The position numbers and the translations under genes are program-made. The notes beneath the pieces were generated by a model. That model made no database searches and was not told the origin of the DNA. It worked only from the letters and a program-made list of their open reading frames with translations. From Neolewinella lacunae (GTDB taxonomy: Bacteria > Bacteroidota > Bacteroidia > Chitinophagales > Saprospiraceae), in assembly GCF_014349155.1 (NCBI RefSeq), contig NZ_JACSIT010000141.1, positions 308,919 through 372,918 of the forward strand: a stretch of DNA of 64,000 nt. Reading direction: 5' to 3'. Shown here piece after piece: positions 52,032-59,695 of this stretch. Within the stretch, counting starts at the first letter, position 1, and the number at the start of each line of letters is the position of its first letter.

Positions 52032-53159
52032 ATGCCCATGTTTTATCGCCGTTTCCCTTGGTTGATACCTTTTTTTGGTCTGTTCCTCCTGACTAGCGTG
52101 CTACTTGGGCAGAGTGGAAACCGTAGCGAGCGGCAGCTCCTCGTATCAGCTTATCCCATCGATTTATCACTTGCCCCCGGGACTTACCAGAAAGAGATTG
52201 CGCCAACCGACACTTTACAACTCATGGTGAGCAACCGGCTACTTAACGAAAAGTACCGCTACCAAATCAATGTATACGTTCGGGAGCAAATAATCGAAGC
52301 GATCAGTTTACCCGGCGATGTACAGTTTTCCAGCAACGCTTACTTGAATAAGGTGTCAGGCTACAATCCATCCCTCCCTGCACCGTGTGATAAAATTAAA
52401 GGCCTGCATTCCCTCTTGCTAGGCGCTGCCAAAGAAGAGGACCTCCCCAAACTGCGGGGGCAAATTATCGACACCCTTAAAACCCTCTATAGCAACTCTG
52501 TTAATGCTAGTTGTGAGACCGAAGTAAGGGAGCTCAATGCGCTGATGACCAAAGCACAGTCTTTTCTATCCATCGGTGTGTCTAAGTTGCGGGCAGGGCA
52601 AACTTTGCACGTAGACATCACCAGGTTTGGAGGCGAAAAGGTTGTTGACTGGAACTTCGTTTACCGTACGCCCAGTCGCGGACAGTGGCAAACCACCTTT
52701 GGATTGAGTCTTCGTCCCTACCTGATTAGTGAACAGGAATCTTATTTCCTCACACCCGTAGATTCTCTTTTTCGGATTGATGAGGCAAAGCCTAACGATT
52801 GGTTTGATCTACTACCCACAATCTTCTTTAATTGGGTCCCGGCCGAAAAGTCGGGCACTGGCTTGCGTACAGGAATTAGTGGCGGCTTTGGACTCAACGT
52901 CAGCCAGCCCTCCGTGTATTTAGGCGTTGGCTTTAGTTACCATCAAAATCTCCACCTGTCCATAGGCTTAACCGCCCACGAACAGCGGGTGTTGGCCGGG
53001 CAATACGCCACTGACCGATTGCTAAAGGAAATTGTGAATACAGAGGACCTCTACGATAATGCCTACCGTTTGAACCCCTTCCTCAATCTTTCTTTTCGCT
53101 TTTCTTCCAACCCCTTCACCCCAAAACCAGCAGAGCCAGCTCCCTCGCCAGAAAAATAG
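52032..53159 (+). CDS. Exported protein of unknown function
   Basis: A 375-residue protein with a signal peptide (about 1-27, ending LLGQ) and no recognised domain. The N-terminal third has a beta-rich look (LQLMVSNRLLNEKYRYQINVYVREQ). Its C-terminal half has alternating hydrophobic strands (FGLSLRPYLISEQESYFLTPV, GLRTGISGGFGLNVSQPSVYLG, FLNLSFRFSSN) that could be an outer-membrane barrel, followed by a short Pro-rich tail. Start ATG 52032; a second ATG is two codons later. Its neighbours do not suggest a function. Confidence 0.6.
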   Translation: MPMFYRRFPWLIPFFGLFLLTSVLLGQSGNRSERQLLVSAYPIDLSLAPGTYQKEIAPTDTLQLMVSNRLLNEKYRYQINVYVREQIIEAISLPGDVQFSSNAYLNKVSGYNPSLPAPCDKIKGLHSLLLGAAKEEDLPKLRGQIIDTLKTLYSNSVNASCETEVRELNALMTKAQSFLSIGVSKLRAGQTLHVDITRFGGEKVVDWNFVYRTPSRGQWQTTFGLSLRPYLISEQESYFLTPVDSLFRIDEAKPNDWFDLLPTIFFNWVPAEKSGTGLRTGISGGFGLNVSQPSVYLGVGFSYHQNLHLSIGLTAHEQRVLAGQYATDRLLKEIVNTEDLYDNAYRLNPFLNLSFRFSSNPFTPKPAEPAPSPEK

Positions 53160-53771
53160 CCAACGCCTTACTTGTTGCCCCGCATCGCTACTCCTTTAGA
53201 CACGCTAAGTTCATCCCTGCGGTTTACCCGCTGCCACTCGGCAGCAAACCAGCCGTTCAGTCCGCCCCCCACCAGGACTTATCAAATGCACCGCTTGCTT
53301 TAATCCAGGCGCTCACCTTTCGTTCCGTTTGGTGGGATGGCCTGCAAATCGGCAAGACAGGTTTTGTGGGCTCTGTTCCCTCGCCTAGCCCCCTTCGGCG
53401 GAGGAAGCTGCTTCGTCCCGCCAGCGCAGCAGGAAGAACCCGGACGTTTTACGCTCTCTCTCCTCCGGCGGAAGTACTCCAACAATTCAGGGCAAAGGCA
53501 ATGCCTATTCCAGGCCGGACACCCCTTCGTGCGCTGATGCTTACGTTTGCTAGGGCGCGGCCGCAGGTGCTCCCCCCCGACCCCCCGAAGGGGGGAGAAG
53601 GGACAAGGAGCAATGCCCCACCCCCCAGCCCAGCGCCCTCAGCATACAATTTTTACCCACGTTTGCCACAAGCTACCCACCGTTTACATATCTTAACCCC
53701 CGCATTTGTCTTTTCTGGCCAAAGCAACCCCAATCCGCAGTCATTTAGTCCACTCCGCCAAAGTACCCCAC
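53160..53771. other. GC-rich spacer before the type III R-M genes
   Basis: A 612-bp region without a credible gene. The only structure recognised is the dispersed repeat at 53553-53615. Frames open across it are not supported by protein features. Confidence 0.5.
53553..53615 (+). repeat. Dispersed bipartite repeat, copy 12 (long form)
   Basis: Exact 18-bp core at 53553-53570, hairpin gaccccccgaagggggg, then gagcaatg at 53608-53615, 37 nt after the core. Confidence 0.85.
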
Positions 53772-55442
53772 ATGCCCCACCAACGCCTCGAACTCACCTG
53801 GATCGGCAAAGGAGAAGAACCCAAACTCGAACCCCGACTCCTCATCGAAGACCCCGATAAATCCTACGGCGAAGCCCACACCGAAAATATGCTCATCCAC
53901 GGCGATAACCTCCTCGCCCTCAAAGCACTCGAACAAGAGTACGCCGGGAAGGTGAAGTGCGTGTTTATCGATCCGCCGTATAATACCGGATCAGCGTTTG
54001 AGCACTACGATGATGGGGTGGAGCACTCGTTATGGCTTTCCCTAATGCATCAGAGGATTAATCAGATTCATTCACTTCTTAGCGAGGATGGGAGTCTTTA
54101 CGTAACTCTTGATGATAACGAAGCACACTATTTTAAAGTGATGTGCGATGAAATTTTTGGAAGGAGTAACTTTATCGCCAACGTAATTTGGGAGAAGTCG
54201 GATAGCCCTAGAATGGATGCTAAATACTTTTCTACACGACACGATCATCTGCTTGTGTACGCAAAGAATAAGGGGGGGCTAAAGATTAAAACTGTTGACG
54301 TTGAAGATGTCCCTAGCCACTATGATCGCGTAGACGAAAATGGCGTGCCGTATTATCCTAAGCCCCTTAGGGCGATGGGTTTTGAAGACGGTGCTGAAGA
54401 TCGCCCTAGTATGTACTATCCGATTATCGCACCAGATGGATCAGAAGTATATCCAATGCGTCAAGATGGTTCTAAAGGTCGGTGGAGGTGGAGTGAAGAA
54501 AAGGCCAAAAAGGATGCACATAGGATTGATATTACCCCAGGGAGAAACGGCTGGTCAGTAAATTATAGAGTTATGTACAAAGTGTTAAATGGTGTTCCGC
54601 CAGAAACAATTTGGAGACATGAGGATGTTGGCACTAACCGGACCTCAAAAATGGAAATCAAGGGTATTTTTGGTCGTAAGGCTTTTGAAACTCCTAAGCC
54701 TGAGGCTTTAGTTGAAAGAGTAATTAATATCGCCACCAACCCCGGCGACCTAGTCCTCGACTCCTTCCTGGGTTCCGGGACCACTGCCGCCGTGGCGCAC
54801 AAGATGGGGCGTCGGTGGATCGGCATTGAGCTGGGCGAGCACGCCAACACCCACTGCCTGCCCCGGCTGAAAAAAGTGGTGGATGGGCTAGACGAGGGCG
54901 GCATCACCAAAGCCCAAAACTGGCGGGGTGGCGGTGGTTTCAAGTTCTACAACCTGGCCCCTTCGCTGCTGCGCAAAGACGACCTGGGCCAGTGGGTCAT
55001 AGACGAAAGCTACAATGCCGACCAGCTGGCCGCCGCCCTGGCCAAGCACGAGGGCTACACCTACGCCCCCGACCCCGACCGCTACTGGAAGCAGGCCTAC
55101 AGCAGCGAAAAAGACTACCTCTACGTCACCACCCAGCTCATCACCCCGGAAACCATCGATCACCTCGCCGAGCAACTTGGGGAAGGGGAAAGCCTCCTGG
55201 TTTGCTGCAAAGCCTACCGGGCGGCCGCCGAGGGGCGCGACCCCCGGATCAACCTCCACAAAATCCCCGCTATCCTGGCGGGCCGCTGCGAATTTGGTAA
55301 AGACGACTACAGCCTCAACATCATCGACTTGCCCAAAGACGCCGCTGCCGAACCTTTCGTCCCCGCCGCCCAGCGCGAGGCCCAGGCTGCGGAAGCCGAA
55401 CAAGTCCGCAAATTCGGCAAGCAAAAAACCATCTTCGACTGA
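53772..55442 (+). CDS. mod: Type III restriction-modification methyltransferase (Mod)
   Basis: A 556-residue amino-methyltransferase of beta-class motif order. The catalytic DPPYNTG motif is at residues 67-73, the target-recognition region lies between, and the SAM-binding DSFLGSGTT is at about 330-338. It modifies its recognition site and, with the Res subunit downstream, forms a type III R-M enzyme. The segment from about 53985 to 54735 is clearly AT-richer with different codon use from the GC-rich ends, suggesting that the recognition region was exchanged by recombination. ATG 53772 gives a compact start; the frame is open upstream in the repeat-bearing spacer. The res gene lies 194 bp downstream. 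Confidence 0.92.
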   Translation: MPHQRLELTWIGKGEEPKLEPRLLIEDPDKSYGEAHTENMLIHGDNLLALKALEQEYAGKVKCVFIDPPYNTGSAFEHYDDGVEHSLWLSLMHQRINQIHSLLSEDGSLYVTLDDNEAHYFKVMCDEIFGRSNFIANVIWEKSDSPRMDAKYFSTRHDHLLVYAKNKGGLKIKTVDVEDVPSHYDRVDENGVPYYPKPLRAMGFEDGAEDRPSMYYPIIAPDGSEVYPMRQDGSKGRWRWSEEKAKKDAHRIDITPGRNGWSVNYRVMYKVLNGVPPETIWRHEDVGTNRTSKMEIKGIFGRKAFETPKPEALVERVINIATNPGDLVLDSFLGSGTTAAVAHKMGRRWIGIELGEHANTHCLPRLKKVVDGLDEGGITKAQNWRGGGGFKFYNLAPSLLRKDDLGQWVIDESYNADQLAAALAKHEGYTYAPDPDRYWKQAYSSEKDYLYVTTQLITPETIDHLAEQLGEGESLLVCCKAYRAAAEGRDPRINLHKIPAILAGRCEFGKDDYSLNIIDLPKDAAAEPFVPAAQREAQAAEAEQVRKFGKQKTIFD

Positions 55443-55533
55443 GCGATTGTCCCCCCGGAGGCAATTTTGTCCTGACGCCGTCGGCCAAAATACTCCCGAG
55501 GGCTGATCCTAATGGGAACGGCGGCGTCCCTTC

Positions 55534-55594
55534 CCCCGCTCCTCCCCCTTCGGGGGTTGGGGGGCCAACTTCCCCCGCACCTGCGTCCGCGCCC
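55534..55594 (-). repeat. Dispersed bipartite repeat, copy 13 (long form)
   Basis: Minus-strand core with one mismatch at 55577-55594, a G-run/C-run hairpin, second box gagcgggg at 55534-55541, 35 nt away. It sits in the 193-bp spacer between mod and res. Confidence 0.8.
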
Positions 55595-55635
55595 GTATTC
55601 TTCTTTTTAGCAGAAAGTTTTCCACCCTTAGAGCA

Positions 55636-58323
55636 ATGAATAATAAAGCCAATTTCATCAGCAACCGCCTCTCCCTGCGCGCACCCCAGCGGGAGAGCCT
55701 CGACTTGCTGGCCGCTATTGCGGCCGACCTCCGCCTGGAGAAAGGCGGCGGCGAAGCCAGCTTCCTCAGCGCCGAACTGGCCAAGGTAAAAAAGCACAGT
55801 GCCGTTTTTGCGGAGTTTGAGCGCGACTTTCCGTCGCTTACGTTCAGCCTAGCTACTGGCGTGGGCAAAACCCGGCTGGCGGGGGCCTTCATTGCCTACT
55901 TGCACCAGGTGCACGGGGTGAACAACTTTTTTGTGCTGGCGCCCAACCTGACGATTTACAATAAGCTGATTGATGACTTTGGCCGGCCCAACGGCAAAAA
56001 ATACGTTTTCAAAGGGCTGCTGGGCACCATTTTTAAAGACGAGCCCAACGTGATTACCGGAGACAATTACCGGGAGTACGCGGCCAGCCGCCTCATCCGC
56101 TCGGAGGTGAACATCAATGTGTTCAACATCTCCAAAATCAACAGCAAGGAAAAGGGAAGCACCACGCCCAATATCCGCAAGATGGCCGAGTACCTGGGGC
56201 AGAGCTACTTCAACTACCTGGCCGGGCTGCCCGACCTGGTGCTGGTGATGGACGAGAGCCACCACTACCGCGCCGACCGCGGGCTGCGGGTGCTCAATGA
56301 GCTCAACCCCGTACTGGGGCTGGAACTGACGGCCACGCCGCAGGTAATAAGCGGCAACAAAACCGTGAAGTTTAAAAACGTGGTGTACGAATACAGCCTG
56401 GCCAAAGCCATCCGCGATGGCTTCGTTAAAAAGCCAGCGGTGACGACCCGCAAAGACTTCAAACCGGAAGACTATAACCCGCAGGAGCTGGACCGCATCA
56501 AACTGCGCGACGGTATTGCCCTGCACGAACAGTCGCGCACCGCCCTCGACCTCTACGCCCGGGAAAATGGCGGGCCGACGGTGAAGCCCTTTATCCTGGT
56601 GGTGGCCAAAGACACGACCCACGCCAGTGAACTGAAGCGCTTTATCCAGTCGGAGGAATTCTTCGAGGGGCGTTACGCCGATAAGGTGATGGACATTCAC
56701 TCCAGCCAGAAGGGCTCGGAGAAGGACGACAACATCGCGCAGTTGGTGAGCCTGGAAGACCGGGAGAATACCACGGAAATCGTCATCCACGTCAATATGC
56801 TCAAAGAGGGTTGGGACGTGACGAACTTGTACACCATCGTGCCGCTACGGGCCTCCGCTTCGGATACCCTGACGGAGCAGACGATTGGTCGCGGCCTGCG
56901 CCTGCCCTACGGTCGCCTCACGGGCGACGAGCTGGTGGACCGGCTCAGCATCGTGGCGCACGACAATTTCCAGGCCATCGTTGATGAGGCCAATAAGCCG
57001 GGTTCCATCATCAACAAAGACTTCATCATCGAAATCGACCCCGAGGAACTGAGCCGCCGCAAGGAGATCGTCTCGACCCCGTCCTACGCCGAAAGCATTT
57101 ACGAGGCGCGGGAAGCGGAGATTGCGCAAATGACCGAACCGGTGCACCGTGCTGAAGCGAAGCGGGAAAACAGCCTGATGCGGGCCGTCCACGGGGAGCT
57201 GCCGAAAATGAACAATGCGGTGAAGTCGGTAGAAGAACTGCGCACCCCCGAAGTCCGGGCGGAGGTAGTGCGGCGGACGGTAGAGAAGCTAAGCTACGGG
57301 CAGGCTCCGGGTTTGTATGCGGCAGACTTGGCGAGTGAGGTGGAAGCGGTGTACGAACGGGTGGTCAATACCTTCGTAGAAAAATTCATCTCCATCCCCC
57401 GCATCTCCATCACGCCGAAGGAGGGCCAAAAAAACGGCTTTACCGACTTCGACCTCGACGTTTCTGGCCTGAACCAACAGCCGGTGAGCCACGAGATCCT
57501 GATTCGGGAAATGCAGAGCGGTAAGATCAGTTCCCTGGCTACGAACAACCAGAACGTGAACAACGCGCCTCCGTTTAACCTGATTCTGAACGAACTGGTG
57601 AACGAGGGAGAAATCAACTATGAGGAGCAAAAGCCGCTGTTGGCAAAACTGGTGGAGCAGGCCGTAGCGCACTACCGTTCTTACCTTAAAGACGAGGAAG
57701 AGGTGCACAACGTAGTGTACATGAACCGCCACGTCATAACTAAGCTGATCTACCGGCAGATGATGGACCATTTCTACCTTGAAGCGCTGGAATTTACGGA
57801 GGTAGACATCCATACTAAGCCCTTTACCCAAATCGAGCCCCACAATTATACCAAGTACGACAATGAGCAGATTGAGGACTTTAAGTCCAACATCGGCAAC
57901 GCTAGTGTGCTGAAGATGAAGCTTTTCACGGGCTTTGCCAAAGCCTGCCACCAACACTATAAATTCGACACTTACCCAGAGCAGCTCTTCGCCCAGCTCT
58001 GCGAGCAGGACGACTACGTGGTGCGCTGGATGCGCCCGGCCCGGAAACAGTTCCGGATTTACTACGGCCAAGAGGGTATGTACGTCCCCGACTTCGTCGT
58101 GGAGTGTGAGGATGCCATCTACATGGTAGAGCCCAAGATGGCCAAGGAGATGGAGGCCAAAGACGTGCAGGATAAGGCGGTGGCCGCCCGGGAGTACTGT
58201 AAGTACGCTTCGGCGCATACCGCAGAGTACGGTGGTAAGCCGTGGCGGTATGCGTTGGTGCCGCATACGGCGGTGCAACTTCAGCGGAGTGTGCGGGGGT
58301 TGATGGGGGAGTTTAGTAATTGA
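55636..58323 (+). CDS. res: Type III restriction enzyme, Res subunit
   Basis: An 895-residue SF2 helicase-nuclease. Motifs: LATGVGKTRLAGAF (Walker A, about 73-80), VLVMDESHHYRADRG (DEAH-type, about 206) and LELTATPQ. The second RecA domain has VIHVNMLKEGWDVTNLYTIVPLRA and TIGRGLRLPYGR. The C-terminal nuclease pattern YVPDFVVE (about 816) and YMVEPKM (about 830) fits the PD-(D/E)xK fold. It translocates along and cleaves DNA lacking Mod methylation. It starts with ATG 55636, immediately after the dispersed repeat. The gene looks intact and GC-rich, like core genes. Confidence 0.92.
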   Translation: MNNKANFISNRLSLRAPQRESLDLLAAIAADLRLEKGGGEASFLSAELAKVKKHSAVFAEFERDFPSLTFSLATGVGKTRLAGAFIAYLHQVHGVNNFFVLAPNLTIYNKLIDDFGRPNGKKYVFKGLLGTIFKDEPNVITGDNYREYAASRLIRSEVNINVFNISKINSKEKGSTTPNIRKMAEYLGQSYFNYLAGLPDLVLVMDESHHYRADRGLRVLNELNPVLGLELTATPQVISGNKTVKFKNVVYEYSLAKAIRDGFVKKPAVTTRKDFKPEDYNPQELDRIKLRDGIALHEQSRTALDLYARENGGPTVKPFILVVAKDTTHASELKRFIQSEEFFEGRYADKVMDIHSSQKGSEKDDNIAQLVSLEDRENTTEIVIHVNMLKEGWDVTNLYTIVPLRASASDTLTEQTIGRGLRLPYGRLTGDELVDRLSIVAHDNFQAIVDEANKPGSIINKDFIIEIDPEELSRRKEIVSTPSYAESIYEAREAEIAQMTEPVHRAEAKRENSLMRAVHGELPKMNNAVKSVEELRTPEVRAEVVRRTVEKLSYGQAPGLYAADLASEVEAVYERVVNTFVEKFISIPRISITPKEGQKNGFTDFDLDVSGLNQQPVSHEILIREMQSGKISSLATNNQNVNNAPPFNLILNELVNEGEINYEEQKPLLAKLVEQAVAHYRSYLKDEEEVHNVVYMNRHVITKLIYRQMMDHFYLEALEFTEVDIHTKPFTQIEPHNYTKYDNEQIEDFKSNIGNASVLKMKLFTGFAKACHQHYKFDTYPEQLFAQLCEQDDYVVRWMRPARKQFRIYYGQEGMYVPDFVVECEDAIYMVEPKMAKEMEAKDVQDKAVAAREYCKYASAHTAEYGGKPWRYALVPHTAVQLQRSVRGLMGEFSN

Positions 58324-58363
58324 GAAATTGAATATAAAAAAATAACATAAAAACGCTAAATCC

Positions 58364-59095
58364 ATGAATACGATCCCCACCGCCTACCGCCACCTCCTCG
58401 AAACCATCGCCAGCAAATCCCACCAGTTTTCGGGGAAGCAACTCGTCGCCTTTCACCCCATGCGCGGCCCCGGCGAAGCCGTAGATACGATGTACATCGG
58501 CCGCGCCCTAAATGGCTGGCACTGGGAATTTACGGTTAAAGAATTACAGCAAGATCTCGAAGGACACCTCCAAAGAATTCTGGAAGACAAGCACGTAGCC
58601 GTCGCTCACAAAGATCGCCTCGATTGGGTAGAAAAATACTGGCAAAACAGCAGCAGTGGCTACAATACTGCCAAGTCCCAGTTCTGGCAAGTCATCCGAC
58701 AGATCAGCAGGGAACGTAACCAAGCGGGAGAACAGTGGTGGGACGACATCGTCTGGACCAATTTTTTCAAGATCGCCCCCGCTAAAATGAACCCAACGGG
58801 AAAAATGGTCAAGGTGATGGGGCAAGCCTCCCATGAGCTGCTGCTGGCCGAAATCGCGCATTACCAGCCCCGCAACATCGTCTGCCTTTCGGGCCTGAAC
58901 TACGCAGCGCACTTGTTGGCCAGTGCGAACGCAACGATCAAAATACCTTACGATGGATCCGTGTTGGAATACGTTGGCGATGTAAGTTGGGCAGAGGGTG
59001 AAGTGGTCCGCTTGATTGTGGCTCCCCACCCGCAAAGCCGTTCGGCGACGAAAATTGCGGAGGAGGTCAAATCATTGCTTAAAAACCGTAAATAA
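58364..59095 (+). CDS. Possible uracil-DNA glycosylase-fold protein
   Basis: A 243-residue protein. MYIGRALNGWHWEFT (about 46-60), WTNFFKIAPAKMNPTGKM (about 129-146), the QPRNIVCLSGLNY strand and LIVAPHPQSRS near the C-terminus are arranged like the motifs of UDG-superfamily folds, where a late HP(S/Q) segment inserts into DNA. The assignment is by eye and not firm. It is followed by a small partner one base downstream and follows the res gene by 40 bp. A remnant of a second, diverged copy of its 3' end lies at 62742-62915. Confidence 0.45.
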   Translation: MNTIPTAYRHLLETIASKSHQFSGKQLVAFHPMRGPGEAVDTMYIGRALNGWHWEFTVKELQQDLEGHLQRILEDKHVAVAHKDRLDWVEKYWQNSSSGYNTAKSQFWQVIRQISRERNQAGEQWWDDIVWTNFFKIAPAKMNPTGKMVKVMGQASHELLLAEIAHYQPRNIVCLSGLNYAAHLLASANATIKIPYDGSVLEYVGDVSWAEGEVVRLIVAPHPQSRSATKIAEEVKSLLKNRK

Positions 59096-59096
59096 T

Positions 59097-59642
59097 ATGT
59101 CGTACTCCCACAAAGAACACCTTCACCGTTTCGCTTGCTGGACGGCCGCCCGTGCGGCGCAGCGGGGTTGGGGTGGTGGTACTACTACAACCATTATTGC
59201 AGCACTGGAATCAACTGGTTTCCGTGAAAAGCTGTCGGACATTTACCAGTCTTCTCCCACTGCAGCGGAATTCGATCAGTGGCACGCAGAGAGAGTAGGG
59301 GAACTGACGCTGATTTTGGTAGATAAGTTATCTAAACCTCAGCAGAATATTTACGGCCGAGTCGCTAAAATCATCGCTATCTATATCAAAACTGTCTATG
59401 TATCTCAGTATCCGGACGCTGTGCTTAGCAAGGTCGCTCACCCTCCGATTGATGGGATATTGCTGAAGGAAGTCAAGAAGAAGACCCATCTCAAGTACCC
59501 GCCCAAGCTGGGTTTTCATTGGTCGACTTTCGATGCTGAAGCCTACCAAACAGCCCTGAATTACCTGCGCGAGGTGAACCAGGGGAAAGCTTTCTGGGAA
59601 ATCGAAGAGTTTTGGAAAGCTACTGATGCTCAAAACGAATAG
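59097..59642 (+). CDS. Hypothetical partner protein of the UDG-like gene
   Basis: A 181-residue soluble protein with no family I recognise. It opens with HKEHLHRFACWTAARAAQRGW and has helical segments up to about 110. The C-terminal portion has YPPKLGFHWSTFDAEAYQTALNYL. It starts at ATG 59097, one base after the stop of the upstream gene, so both are almost certainly co-translated. Composition is intermediate. Nothing shows its activity. Confidence 0.6.
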   Translation: MSYSHKEHLHRFACWTAARAAQRGWGGGTTTTIIAALESTGFREKLSDIYQSSPTAAEFDQWHAERVGELTLILVDKLSKPQQNIYGRVAKIIAIYIKTVYVSQYPDAVLSKVAHPPIDGILLKEVKKKTHLKYPPKLGFHWSTFDAEAYQTALNYLREVNQGKAFWEIEEFWKATDAQNE

Positions 59643-59656
59643 ACCGTAAAGTTTGC

Positions 59657-59664
59657 TACTTTTG
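59657..59664 (+). promoter_or_regulatory. -7 box candidate of the secreted lipase gene
   Basis: TACTTTTG exactly fits TAnnTTTG and lies 31 nt before the ATG at 59696. No clear -33 TTG is seen at the usual distance. Confidence 0.4.
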
Positions 59665-59695
59665 AATGTACACTTTTTACAAAATACCCTGAATA

